64,000 bases of DNA from Lentzea cavernae (GCF_014653695.1 NZ_BNAR01000022.1:59093-123092); one strand, 5' to 3'. Positions 1 through 8,252 are shown, numbered from the stretch's first letter. Notes: a model not told the origin generated them from the letters alone. Program-made: numbers and translations.

Positions 1-143
1 AAGCCCAGGGCCCTGGCCAGCTCTTTCGCGTAGCACTCGGTTCTGAGCAGGACGGGAACGGTGACGCCGCTGAAGCAGGTGATACTCGTGGCGCCCGCCG
101 CGGCGAGCACGACGAGCTGCTCGCCGGCACCGTGCTGGGTCAT
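1..143 (-). CDS. DUF5753-like protein, partial at window edge
   Basis: The first 47 codons of a leftward gene that runs off the left edge. The visible protein (start MTQHGAGEQLVV, then ITCFSGVTVPVLLRTECYAK) resembles the opening of the DUF5753 domain found in Scr1-type regulators, where a V-P-x-L-L-x-T-E-x-Y-A motif is typical. Such proteins normally carry an N-terminal Xre helix-turn-helix, but here an in-frame stop at 195-197 leaves no room for one. The gene is therefore either a stand-alone DUF5753 protein or a 5'-truncated remnant. No clear ribosome binding site is seen. A full Scr1/DUF397 pair lies near 57 kb. Confidence 0.45.
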   Translation of the reverse strand, partial: MTQHGAGEQLVVLAAAGATSITCFSGVTVPVLLRTECYAKELARALG

Positions 144-190
144 GCGCAGAACGGTAAGCCCATGATCATGATCTCGCCGCGCGAAACGCC

Positions 191-204
191 CGCCCTACAG
201 GGCG
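191..204 (-). terminator. short hairpin after serpin gene
   Basis: CGCCCT-AC-AGGGCG forms a 6-bp stem with a 2-nt loop 18 bases beyond the serpin stop. It lacks a U-tract, so its role as a terminator is only suggested by position. Confidence 0.4.
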
Positions 205-222
205 AATGGTCCCCGGAACTGG

Positions 223-1230
223 TTACGGCCTGGCAACCTGCGCGAGGAAGTAGATCGCGCCGGACCGAGCGTGCCGCACCGCCAGCAGGAACGGCCGGTC
301 GACCGTCACCACGACCGGGTCGACGGGGATCTCGATCGACACCGTCCGGAACGTGACCGCGGTGGCCGCCGCGCCCTCGAGACCCTCCTCGTCCAGCCGC
401 AGCACGGCCTCGTGCACCACGTCGTCCACGAACATCCGCTCGTCCGGTGAGAGGCCGGAGAAGTCGGCGTCGCGCGCGAACATGCGCTCGACTCCCAGCT
501 GCCGCAAGGTGTTCTTCAGGTTGAACTTCGCCCGTACGTCCACTTTGGGCAGTGAGAGTTCGAGCCGCGTGAAGTCCCGCGCGGTGAAAGCGGACGCAGG
601 CAGCGGCTGGTCGAGCGACTCGTCCGGCAGCAGGACCACGGTCTCGACGCCCGAGTCCGCGGGCAGCACGACCGTCTGCCAGCCGTCGTGGCGGGCGTAG
701 CGGAACTTCTCCGTCACCTTCATCGTCGGCACGTCCACGTCGCCGCCGGGCGCGTGGAACGGCTTCGGCGCGGTCTCCCAGTTCGAGAACGGGTTCAGCC
801 AGCCGACCTTGAGGTACAGGGCGTTGACGATGATCGCGGCGGCGTCCGCGGGCGGCGCGTCCTCCAGCAGTTCGGGGATGAGGCCGCGGGTGGTCTCGGC
901 GACGTCGGTGTTGACGAGCTTGCGGACCGTCGCGGGGTCGGAGAACGCCGTGCGGCGCACCGATCCGGCCAGTGAGAAGTCCGCGTTGAGCGTCAGGTCG
1001 TCGTCGGCCCACAACGTGTTCGCGACGGCCAACTCGGGCACGTCGAGCGCGTCGGAGGCGTCGAAGCCCTGGAGCAGGCCGTCGAGTTCGGCACGGGTCT
1101 CGCCGCGGGCGGCCTCGTGGGTGAGCGCGAGCGCGCTGGCCACCGAGAACGGCGACCAGCACGCGTTCGAGGACGGATCAGGTACGGCGACGCGGTGCAG
1201 GTTCAGGGCGAAGTCGGCCTGATCGGTCAC
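223..1230 (-). CDS. serpin family protein
   Basis: A 335-residue bacterial serpin (serine protease inhibitor fold). The start is GTG at 1230, preceded by an AGGAG ribosome binding site six bases upstream; longer in-frame extensions lack one. The C-terminal part shows the inhibitory hinge EEGLEGAAATAV (residues about 281-292), small residues needed for loop insertion, and the shutter/breach-type DRPFLLAV segment near the end. Counting from the hinge as in alpha-1-antitrypsin puts the scissile P1-P1' bond at Val297-Ser298, which would suit an elastase-like protease; this is inference. No signal peptide is visible, so it probably acts in the cytoplasm. It stands alone upstream of dgt, separated by 237 bp in which I see nothing. 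Confidence 0.9.
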   Translation of the reverse strand: MTDQADFALNLHRVAVPDPSSNACWSPFSVASALALTHEAARGETRAELDGLLQGFDASDALDVPELAVANTLWADDDLTLNADFSLAGSVRRTAFSDPATVRKLVNTDVAETTRGLIPELLEDAPPADAAAIIVNALYLKVGWLNPFSNWETAPKPFHAPGGDVDVPTMKVTEKFRYARHDGWQTVVLPADSGVETVVLLPDESLDQPLPASAFTARDFTRLELSLPKVDVRAKFNLKNTLRQLGVERMFARDADFSGLSPDERMFVDDVVHEAVLRLDEEGLEGAAATAVTFRTVSIEIPVDPVVVTVDRPFLLAVRHARSGAIYFLAQVARP

Positions 1231-1467
1231 AGAGGCTCCTAATGACGTGGGTCTGGCAGTGCCATCACGATCGGATCGTCCGGGACGGGCCGCTCCCCCG
1301 CTCCTCCCATCGGCCCGGAAGGCTTGGGGCGGCGGGGTTCGCGCACACCGGCCGAACCGTCGTCGTCCCCCTGGTCGTCGAAGCCCACGGGCACGGCTTC
1401 CCTGCTCGGTCTCCGCCACGGCCATGGTCGGCCTGGCGGTCTTGATTCGTCCGCCATGCCCTCGAAG

Positions 1468-2706
1468 CTACGCCGATGCGCGGTGCCAGGCCACGGCTTG
1501 CGCGTCGGTGAGCAGCGCGACCTGGTCGATGACGACGCGAAGCCGTGCGGCGCAAGAGGAAGCGGCCTCGAACACCGGGCGGAACGCGGGGTCGAGCAGT
1601 TCCGGGCGTTCCAGCAGACGGGTGACGAGTTCGGTGATCAGGTCGCGCTGGTCGGCCTGCATGGCCAGGCGCGCGGGGTCGCTCATCACGTACCGCACGG
1701 CCATCGCCTTGAGCAGCGCCACCTCCGCCGCGACCTGGCTCGGGATCTCCAGCGAGGCGCCGTACCTCGTCAACGCCCCGTCGCCGTGCACGGCACGTGT
1801 CGCGGTGACGGCCGCGGAGGCGAAACGGCCGACCAGTTCACTGGTCAGGTTCTTCAACGCCACCTGCGCGCCGAGCGAGCCGTCGTACTCGTGGTCGGCC
1901 CAGTACGCGATCACCGGCAGCTTCAGCAGTTCCTCGGCGGTGGCCTCGAGCGTCGCGACCGACTCGTCGGAGAACGTCTTCGCGGCGAGCGACGCGATGG
2001 CGGCGCGTTCCTCGGCACTGGCCAGCGCGCCGAGACTGATGCGGTGGGCCAGGACGCCGTCCTCGACGTCGTGCACGGAGTACGCCACGTCGTCGGACCA
2101 GTCCATCACCTGCGCCTCGACGCACCTCTCGCGTTCGGGCGCACCCGCGCGCATCCACTCGAACACCTCGAGGTCGTCGTCGTACACGCCGAACTTCACC
2201 ATGCCCGGCGTGCGCTTCCACGGGTACTTCGTCGACGCGTCGAGCACCGCGCGCGTGAGGTTCAGGCCGTGCGCGGTCTTCGGTTCCAAGCGCGCGAGGA
2301 TGCGGAACGTCTGCGCGTTGCCCTCGAAACCCCCGCACGGGCCGGCGATCTCGTTCAGCGCCCTCTCGCCGTTGTGCCCGAACGGCGGATGACCGATGTC
2401 GTGCGCGAGGCCGGCCGTGTCGACGATGTCCGGGTCGCAGCCCAGTTCCTCGCCGATGCCGCGACCGATCTGCGCGACCTCCAGCGAGTGCGTCAGGCGC
2501 GTGCGCGGCACACCGGTGACCTCGGAGCCCTCGCCGGGGCCGACGACCTGGGTCTTGCCCGCGAGCCTGCGCAACGCCGCGGAGTGCAGCACGCGGGCGC
2601 GGTCACGGGAGAACGGTGTGCGTTTCTCGATGCGGGCACCCGGCAGCGCGGCGCTCTTGGGGTCTTCGGGGAGCAGGCGCTCCGCGTCGTGGCCGGTGTA
2701 TCCCAT
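1468..2706 (-). CDS. dgt: deoxyguanosinetriphosphate triphosphohydrolase-like protein
   Basis: A 412-residue HD-superfamily dNTP triphosphohydrolase, which hydrolyses dGTP or other dNTPs to the nucleoside and triphosphate and so affects dNTP pools. The metal-binding HD set is visible: His73 in RLTHSLEV, and His102-Asp103 in GLAHDIGHPPFGHNGE. The ATG at 2706 overlaps the stop of the upstream gene (TGATG), implying translational coupling; a GTG one codon earlier is the only close alternative. Its M. tuberculosis counterpart by position is Rv2344c. Length is normal for the actinobacterial family. Confidence 0.95.
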   Translation of the reverse strand: MGYTGHDAERLLPEDPKSAALPGARIEKRTPFSRDRARVLHSAALRRLAGKTQVVGPGEGSEVTGVPRTRLTHSLEVAQIGRGIGEELGCDPDIVDTAGLAHDIGHPPFGHNGERALNEIAGPCGGFEGNAQTFRILARLEPKTAHGLNLTRAVLDASTKYPWKRTPGMVKFGVYDDDLEVFEWMRAGAPERERCVEAQVMDWSDDVAYSVHDVEDGVLAHRISLGALASAEERAAIASLAAKTFSDESVATLEATAEELLKLPVIAYWADHEYDGSLGAQVALKNLTSELVGRFASAAVTATRAVHGDGALTRYGASLEIPSQVAAEVALLKAMAVRYVMSDPARLAMQADQRDLITELVTRLLERPELLDPAFRPVFEAASSCAARLRVVIDQVALLTDAQAVAWHRASA

Positions 2707-3371
2707 CACCCGATTTTAGGGAGTTTGAGCTCGTCGAACACGCCGGCGTGGGCCTTCATCAAGCGGTAGTAGAGCAATGCTCCGGTCTCGCGCTTGATGT
2801 AGAACCACTGCGTTTCGCGCGTCTGCACGTTCGGGCCGCTGCGGGTCGGGGACGTCCACGCGTGCAGACCGGCGTCCTCGGCCATCGTGCGGGCGCGCAG
2901 CGAGTGCCACGGGTCGCTGACGATCACGGCGGTCTTCAGGTCGCGCTCCTGGGCGACCGACGCGACGGCCCGCAGCGACCCGAGCGTGTCCGCGCCCTCG
3001 CCGACCTGCAGCACCCTGTCCTCCGGCACACCGCGCTTGACCAGCCAGAGCTTGCCGACCTGGCCCTCGGTGAAGTTGTCGCCGGGCTGACGGCCGCCGG
3101 TCGTGGCGATGTAGCTGACGACGCCTTCCTGGTACAGGCCGAGCGCGTGCTCCAGCCGTGCCGCAAGCACGTCGGACGGGACGCCGTTGTACTGCGCGGC
3201 GCCGAGGACGATCGCCATGTCGGCCTTCGTCCAGTCGTCCACCCGCGCGACCTGCCACACGCGGAACGCCGTGCCGCCGCCCACGAGCATGCCGATGACC
3301 AACGCCCCGAAGACGAGGCGCAACACGATCCGGCGAATCCTGGCGAGTGGCTTGAGGGGCGTGGTCCGCAC
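2706..3371 (-). CDS. YdcF/SanA-type DUF218 membrane protein
   Basis: A 221-residue DUF218 protein with one N-terminal membrane segment (about residues 14-36) followed by the extracytoplasmic DUF218 domain. The family includes E. coli SanA and YdcF, linked to envelope integrity and vancomycin exclusion, without a settled reaction. Family landmarks are AIVLGAAQYNGVPSDVLAARLEHAL, a TTGG turn, and SDPWHSLRARTMAEDAG. It starts with GTG and its stop overlaps the dgt ATG by one base, so the two form a small leftward operon. Confidence 0.9.
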   Translation of the reverse strand: MRTTPLKPLARIRRIVLRLVFGALVIGMLVGGGTAFRVWQVARVDDWTKADMAIVLGAAQYNGVPSDVLAARLEHALGLYQEGVVSYIATTGGRQPGDNFTEGQVGKLWLVKRGVPEDRVLQVGEGADTLGSLRAVASVAQERDLKTAVIVSDPWHSLRARTMAEDAGLHAWTSPTRSGPNVQTRETQWFYIKRETGALLYYRLMKAHAGVFDELKLPKIG

Positions 3372-3430
3372 ACCTGCATGGTTCCAGACCGGGCGGGTGT
3401 CGCGTTGACGCCCCTGCGAGGATCATCGTC

Positions 3431-4162
3431 ATGCCTGCTGAGCAGCCCACGATCCTCGCCACGTCCGGAGGCCTGCGCTCGGGGCGCCGGACCCTCGTCG
3501 AGTTCAACAAGCTGATCCACTTCGCCCTGGACCTGTCCGGCGTGCAGGGCCGCGCGCCGCGCCTGTGCCACGTCGGCACCGCGGGCGGCGACCAGCGGGC
3601 GATGAACGCGAACATGGCCGAGGCGGGCAGGGTCGCGGGCGTCGACGTGTCCGTCCTGAACCTGTTCACGATGCCGCCGACCGACGACCTCGAGGACTAC
3701 GTGCTGTCCTGCGACGTCATCTGGGTGGGTGGCGGTTCGGTGGCGAACCTGCTCGCGGTGTGGGAGGTGCACGGCCTCGGCGCCGTCTTCCGCAAGGCGT
3801 GGGAGGCGGGCGTGGTGCTCAGCGGCGTGTCGGCGGGTTCGATCTGCTGGCACGCGGGCGGTGCGACGGACTCGTTCGGCCCGGACCTCCGGATCGTCAC
3901 GAACGGCCTGGGCTTCCTGCCCCACGGCAACGGCGTGCACTACGACTCCGAGGAGCAGCGCCGCCCGAAGATCCACGAGGCCGTGGCCGCCGGGGTGCTG
4001 CCGACGACGTACTGCACCGACGACGGCGCCGGCCTGCTGTACCGGGGCACTCAGTTGGTCGAAGCCGTGACGGAACGTGCCGGTTCCGGCGCATACGTGG
4101 TGGTCAGGGACGATTCTTCAGGAACCGCACAGGAGGAAAAGCTCGACACCAGGGCCTTGTGA
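3431..4162 (+). CDS. peptidase S51 family (peptidase E-like)
   Basis: A 243-residue class-I glutamine amidotransferase-like serine peptidase of family S51, whose dipeptidase E members cleave Asp-X dipeptides. The nucleophile elbow GVSAGS gives Ser134; the preceding IWVGGGSVANLLA loop and the GLGFLPHGNGVHYD segment are family features. The ATG follows a GAGGATC ribosome binding site. The substrate is not predictable from sequence because the family also contains cyanophycinase-like members. It is divergent from the YdcF-like gene and is followed 16 bp later by a secreted hydrolase. Confidence 0.88.
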   Translation: MPAEQPTILATSGGLRSGRRTLVEFNKLIHFALDLSGVQGRAPRLCHVGTAGGDQRAMNANMAEAGRVAGVDVSVLNLFTMPPTDDLEDYVLSCDVIWVGGGSVANLLAVWEVHGLGAVFRKAWEAGVVLSGVSAGSICWHAGGATDSFGPDLRIVTNGLGFLPHGNGVHYDSEEQRRPKIHEAVAAGVLPTTYCTDDGAGLLYRGTQLVEAVTERAGSGAYVVVRDDSSGTAQEEKLDTRAL

Positions 4163-4178
4163 CGCGGACCTTGGAAGT

Positions 4179-5057
4179 GTGCGCTGGGCTCTGATCCTCC
4201 TCCTCGTGACGGCGGTCTTCGCCATCCCGGACGCATCGCCGTGCCTTGCTCACGGCAAGCCCGCAGCCGATATATCGCGCGGTCCCGACGTGCTGGACTC
4301 GGGCGACGGCTCACTCGACCCCGGCGACACTGATATATCGGATACCAGTGCAATATCCGATATATCAGTCGCTGATATATCGGAGATTGCAGCAGCCGGA
4401 GGCGCGTCCGACGTCGGCGTCGCGGCGCTGGACCTGCAGACCGGCCAGGTGGTCTCCGCACAGGGCGACAAGCCGTTCTACTCGGCGTCGCTGTCGAAGC
4501 TGATCCTCGCCTTCGACGCGCTGCGGCAGCCGTTGTCCGACGCGGACCAGGACCTGATCCGGCGCGCCCTGAGCGCGAGCGACGACAACGCCATGGACGT
4601 GCTGTGGACGAGGTTCGACGGCATGGGCGCCATCGGCCGCGTCGCCGCCGAGGCAGGGCTTACAGGTACTCACGCCCCTGACGACCCCTCGCAGTGGGGA
4701 GAGGTCGTCATCACCGCGAACGACATGGTGCGGCTCTACCAGCACGTCCTCGCCTCACCGCAGCGCGACGCCGTCGTCGCGGCCCTGTCGTCCGCCACCG
4801 CCACCGCCGCCGACGGCTTCGACCAGGCGTTCGGCCTGCTCGGCGTCACCGGCGCCTACGCCAAGCAGGGCTGGATGTTCTACCTGCCGAGCGACGTCTA
4901 CCTGCACAGCGCCGGAGTGCTCGACGACCGCTACGCCGTCGCCGTGCTGACCACGAACCCGACCGGCAACTGGACCACGGCCAGGGAGTCGATCAACGCC
5001 GTCACCTCCGCTCTCCTCGCGAAGCTGGACGCCACGGCCGGTCCCGCTCGCCCGTGA
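4179..5057 (+). CDS. secreted beta-lactamase-like serine hydrolase with repeat-encoded linker
   Basis: A 292-residue exported protein related to class A beta-lactamases and penicillin-binding enzymes. The GTG start opens a signal peptide (hydrophobic core about residues 4-16, small residues to Ala24). A Ser/Asp-rich linker (about 25-75) then leads to the catalytic domain. SxxK is S104-L-S-K107 in FYSASLSK; ASDDNAMD stands where the SxN motif is expected, and AKQGW near the end could replace the usual K-T/S-G. No EPN-type Glu166 loop is obvious, so true beta-lactamase activity is unproven. The linker contains four DIS tripeptides, each encoded by GAT-ATA-TCN; ATA is a very rare codon in such genomes. 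The last 56 bp overlap the convergent membrane-protein gene. Confidence 0.8.
   Translation: MRWALILLLVTAVFAIPDASPCLAHGKPAADISRGPDVLDSGDGSLDPGDTDISDTSAISDISVADISEIAAAGGASDVGVAALDLQTGQVVSAQGDKPFYSASLSKLILAFDALRQPLSDADQDLIRRALSASDDNAMDVLWTRFDGMGAIGRVAAEAGLTGTHAPDDPSQWGEVVITANDMVRLYQHVLASPQRDAVVAALSSATATAADGFDQAFGLLGVTGAYAKQGWMFYLPSDVYLHSAGVLDDRYAVAVLTTNPTGNWTTARESINAVTSALLAKLDATAGPARP
4269..4384. repeat. cluster of four GATATATC palindromes with a long inverted repeat
   Basis: Four perfect GATATATC palindromes start at 4269, 4332, 4359 and 4374. The middle two belong to a 16-bp perfect inverted repeat: arms 4329-4344 (ACTGATATATCGGATA) and 4354-4369, spacer 9 bp. The block is strikingly AT-rich for this GC-rich window. 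All four copies lie in the same reading frame of the surrounding hydrolase gene and encode Asp-Ile-Ser using rare ATA codons. This suggests DNA-level function, such as an operator array, rather than protein-level selection. Confidence 0.9.
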
Positions 5058-5862
5058 ACTCGCGGACCACCAGGTTCGCGCCCACGAGCAGCACGATCGC
5101 CCCGAAGACCAACGCCCCGAACAGCATCCCGGCGGCGCCACCGATGGACGCGAGCCTGGCCGCGGCGTACCCGGCCGCGGCGGGAACGACGATGTACGCG
5201 CCGACGTTGCGCCGCCGCGCCGAGTAGACGTCCCTGACCCGCGTCAGCGACAGCCCGAGCACCACCGGCGTCAACGTCACCACCAGGCCGAAGACCTCCA
5301 GCAGCACCCACTGCGACGGCGACAGCACCGCGAGCGCCACCACACCGGCCGACAACACGCCCCCGGCCACGACGAGCAGCGTGCCGAGCACCCTGATCCG
5401 CGGCGCGAGCCCGGCCGCGAGCGAGTCGGGCACGAGCGGCCCGGACTCGTCGACCACGAGCCGGTGCGCCGCGAGACTGCTCGACAGGGCGAGTGCCAGC
5501 GCGGCCACCACCGGCACCGCGAGCACCAGCACCACTCCCAGGGCGAACGCGCCCGGTTCCCCCACCGGCTCGACCCCGGACGCGAACCAGTAGAAGGGGA
5601 AGAAGAGCGCCAGCGCCGTACCTTCCAGCACCACGAACACGTGCCGCAGCCGAGTCGCCGACCCACCGTCGGCCACCCGCGTCGCCACCGCTCCCCCGGC
5701 CAGCGCGCACAGGCACACCAGCCCACCGCTCACCGCGGCGGCCGCGAGCACCCGCGGACTCCCGGTCTCGGCCACCGCGGCGACGACCACCACCCACGCC
5801 ACCAGCGCCGCACCGGCCACCGCCTGCGCCACGCCCCGCTTGCGGAACTGCTCCCCCGTCAC
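5002..5862 (-). CDS. polytopic membrane protein of unknown function
   Basis: A 286-residue hydrophobic protein with about eight predicted membrane segments, no recognised motif and no charged active-site cluster. GTG at 5862 is the most likely start; the better-known ribosome-binding pattern is absent, so the exact start is uncertain. It is the last gene of a leftward cassette with the small membrane protein upstream (35-bp gap) and the type VII secretion-type proteins beyond. This suggests, without proof, a role linked to those substrates. Its 3' end overlaps the convergent hydrolase gene by 56 bp. Confidence 0.75.
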   Translation of the reverse strand: MTGEQFRKRGVAQAVAGAALVAWVVVVAAVAETGSPRVLAAAAVSGGLVCLCALAGGAVATRVADGGSATRLRHVFVVLEGTALALFFPFYWFASGVEPVGEPGAFALGVVLVLAVPVVAALALALSSSLAAHRLVVDESGPLVPDSLAAGLAPRIRVLGTLLVVAGGVLSAGVVALAVLSPSQWVLLEVFGLVVTLTPVVLGLSLTRVRDVYSARRRNVGAYIVVPAAAGYAAARLASIGGAAGMLFGALVFGAIVLLVGANLVVREFTGERDRPWRPASRGERR

Positions 5863-5897
5863 GCCTTCTACACGCGCGGGCACGCGGGAGCGTTGCG

Positions 5898-6401
5898 TCA
5901 GCCTGCCCGCAACACACTCCGCGCGGTGAAGAACGCCACCCCGCCCAGCACGACGAGCAGCCCCAGCACAGCGAGGTACACGGCGGACCCGGCGGTGAAC
6001 GGCACCGGCCGGGTCTCGCTGGTCAACGCCATCACCTCGCAGAACCAAGCGAACATCGCACAGAAGATCGCACCACCCCACCACGCCCCGAGGAGGCGGC
6101 GAACCAGCCGAGCGCCGTTCACGTCGACGTACTCACCCCGCGCGCAGGACCGGGCGGTCGCGAGGCTCACGCCGGACAAGATCCCCCAGAACGCGCCGAT
6201 CCCGGCCGTCATCACGCCGATGACGTTGATCGGGCTGCGAGCGGTGGGCAGGGTCAGCCCGACGGCGACGAGCACGATCCCGAACACGAGCGCCATGCCG
6301 ATGAGAGGCAGCCCCGTCAGGGCGAGCCGCGTCCTGATCCACTGGACGCGCTCAGCGGGCACCCGGACCCACTGCGGTGGCGGCCCTTGGCCCACGATCA
6401 T
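5898..6401 (-). CDS. small four-helix membrane protein
   Basis: About 167 residues with four hydrophobic segments and a short charged cytoplasmic loop (CARGEYVDVNGARLVRRLLG) between the second and third. Function unrecognised. I prefer the ATG at 6401, whose first base overlaps the upstream stop (TGATG), over a TTG six codons earlier. It sits between the WXG-like gene and a larger membrane protein in one leftward cassette, so it is probably co-expressed with type VII-type substrates. Confidence 0.75.
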   Translation of the reverse strand: MIVGQGPPPQWVRVPAERVQWIRTRLALTGLPLIGMALVFGIVLVAVGLTLPTARSPINVIGVMTAGIGAFWGILSGVSLATARSCARGEYVDVNGARLVRRLLGAWWGGAIFCAMFAWFCEVMALTSETRPVPFTAGSAVYLAVLGLLVVLGGVAFFTARSVLRAG

Positions 6402-7168
6402 CAATTGCCGACTCTCCAATCCGAGCCGTCGCCGTCAGTGACGCTGGCGTCGCCCATGTCCCCGGTGTTCGGCATGGTCCACTCGCGGCCGATGTCGTGG
6501 ATCTTCTGCATGATCGCGTTCTGCTCGGTCTCGATCGTGTTGGTGTGCGATTCCAACGCCATGATCGTGGCGCCGACGATGCCGATCGCGACGGTCAGCC
6601 CACCTGCGATGGCGGCGACGGCGGCAGGCGTGCCGACGACCGTGCAGGCGGCGGCGATCGCGCCGACCGCGGCCACGACGAACGTGGCGAAGGCGACGCC
6701 CATCGCGATCCAGAAGGCGTCGATCGAGTTCGCCAGGCTGTTCAGCGAGGCGCGCATCTGGTTCGCGACGTCCTTCACCGCGGTCAGGCCCTGTGACTGG
6801 GGCGGCACCGTGGCCGAGTAGGCGCGGGCGGCCTTGCCCTCCCACTCGACGTTCGTGCGCATCTTGTCGAGCGTGACCGTGCCGGCGATGTCACCCAGCT
6901 TGTTTCCGACCTGCTCGACCCAGCCGGTGCCCACCTGACGCAGCCGGTCCGAGTCACCCGGCTGGTCGAACAGCTGGTTCACCCTGGCCCAGAACTCGGA
7001 GATCTTCTGGTTGAGCCAGCGGATGCCGTCCTGGACCTTGTCGATGACCCACTGCAGCGGCGGGGGCACCCAGCTCAGCGTGGCGTTGACGACGTCGAAG
7101 AACCGCTTGATGTTGCGGTCGACGTCCTCGACCTTCTCCTTGGCCTGCAGCACCAGCGGATTGGTCAT
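6401..7168 (-). CDS. WXG100-like / type VII secretion effector-type protein
   Basis: A 255-residue protein with a largely helical N-terminal half, a W-x-G turn in NVEWEGKAARAYSATV (about residue 110), and a central hydrophobic hairpin of Ala/Val/Gly (about 160-205) before a polar tail. The W-x-G plus long helices is the arrangement of larger WXG100/LXG-like proteins exported by ESX systems; the hydrophobic stretch recalls PPE/EspB-like or channel-forming effectors. No enzymatic domain is recognisable. It overlaps the EspC-like gene by 4 bp and therefore belongs to the same cassette. Confidence 0.7.
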   Translation of the reverse strand: MTNPLVLQAKEKVEDVDRNIKRFFDVVNATLSWVPPPLQWVIDKVQDGIRWLNQKISEFWARVNQLFDQPGDSDRLRQVGTGWVEQVGNKLGDIAGTVTLDKMRTNVEWEGKAARAYSATVPPQSQGLTAVKDVANQMRASLNSLANSIDAFWIAMGVAFATFVVAAVGAIAAACTVVGTPAAVAAIAGGLTVAIGIVGATIMALESHTNTIETEQNAIMQKIHDIGREWTMPNTGDMGDASVTDGDGSDWRVGN

Positions 7169-7485
7169 TTGAGCTCCCCCGTGAGCCGGTTCATGTCGTG
7201 GAGGTTCGCGGCTTCTTCGCGCTCATAGGTGTCGGCGGCGGCGCGCAGACTGTCACCGAGGCCGTTGAACGCAATCATCGCCTGGCGCAGCAGGTCCTCG
7301 AGGACGACCCGGCCGTTCTCGTACGTGCGGTCGAGGCCGCGGTCGACCGCCCACATCGATACGTCGTGACCGGTCAGCGTCAGTCCGCCGATGGCGCTTT
7401 GAGGTGCCTGCACCTTGTCCGCGGCCGTCGACCAGAGGCCCGCGTCCGTGCGCAGTGCGTCGAGTGCCATCATCAGGTCGCTCAT
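7165..7485 (-). CDS. EspC-like small type VII secretion target
   Basis: A 106-residue helical protein ending in AAADTYEREEAANLHDM, which contains the Y-x-x-x-D/E signal (YEREE) used by actinobacterial type VII (ESX) substrates after a helix-turn-helix hairpin. Length and layout fit the ESX-1 EspC-like/excreted virulence factor family. It is coupled by 4-bp overlaps both upstream (YbaB-like) and downstream (WXG-like). Partners of WXG proteins are usually encoded side by side, so a heterodimer with the next product is a reasonable inference. Confidence 0.75.
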   Translation of the reverse strand: MSDLMMALDALRTDAGLWSTAADKVQAPQSAIGGLTLTGHDVSMWAVDRGLDRTYENGRVVLEDLLRQAMIAFNGLGDSLRAAADTYEREEAANLHDMNRLTGELK

Positions 7486-8186
7486 GCCAGCCCCACCTTC
7501 CGCAGCAGCTTCGCCGGATCACTCGCCAGCGCCTGGAGTTCCGCGATGGCCGGCCCGGCGGGCTGCGACGTGGGCGCACCGCCGTCGTGCAACGCGCGCA
7601 GGACCTCGGCGAGCTCGCCCTCGATCTCGGGGTTGGGGGCGGCGTGCACCCACCGGTCGTCGATCTCGAAGCGGACGACCTGGCCTGACTGCCCGACTCC
7701 GCGGACGTGCCCGCCACGGCTCTCGGCGCGCACGGCGGAGTTCACCTGCCGGTCGAGGTCGGAGGTGAACGCGGCGAGTTCGGCGTTCACAGCGTCGAAC
7801 AGCCGCATCGCGTCATCACGGGTGAACGGGGTCTCGTCCACCTCACGGCTCACGAGGGGCGGCTCGACGGCCGTCAGATCCCCCTGAGCCGCCGTCGAAC
7901 GCGACAACGCCTGCATGGTCGCGTCGTTGGCCGCGCTCAGCACGGCGGTGTCCAGCGCACGTTGGTCGAGGCTGTCGCGCCACTGCGCGGCGAGCCTGAC
8001 CGCGCGGACCCGGCCGTCGAGTTCGACGGCCACTGACACGGCGCCGCTCGCGTCAGTGCCCACGCAGGCATCGGCGTCATCCGGTTGTCGGCCGGGCGGC
8101 GGTGTGGCACGCCGCCCTGCCTCGTACTCCCAGTCCTCGGCTTCCTCGAAGCCCCATCTGCGGTTGTCCTCGACCACCCCGGACAC
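7482..8186 (-). CDS. YbaB/EbfC-like domain protein of a secretion cassette
   Basis: A 234-residue protein. Residues about 40-100 (GTDASGAVSVAVELDGRVR to AANDATMQALS) resemble the YbaB/EbfC nucleoid-associated fold, common in actinobacterial type VII secretion loci. The rest is charged with no recognised domain; a second domain (about 125-210) contains VVRFEIDDRWVHAAPNPEIE. It heads the leftward cassette. I see no core ESX ATPase or membrane gene nearby, so the cassette would rely on machinery encoded elsewhere. Confidence 0.65.
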   Translation of the reverse strand: MSGVVEDNRRWGFEEAEDWEYEAGRRATPPPGRQPDDADACVGTDASGAVSVAVELDGRVRAVRLAAQWRDSLDQRALDTAVLSAANDATMQALSRSTAAQGDLTAVEPPLVSREVDETPFTRDDAMRLFDAVNAELAAFTSDLDRQVNSAVRAESRGGHVRGVGQSGQVVRFEIDDRWVHAAPNPEIEGELAEVLRALHDGGAPTSQPAGPAIAELQALASDPAKLLRKVGLA

Positions 8187-8252
8187 CCCCTGCGCTGTGA
8201 CTGATCGACTTCACAGCGTAGCAGCGGGTGCGGCCGAACGGAGCAGTCCGGA

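Noticed and set aside
1239..2769. Long open frames on the plus strand opposite dgt
   Set aside because: GC-rich codons leave alternative frames open; they have Arg/Ala/Ser-biased composition, no domains, and oppose a well-conserved gene.
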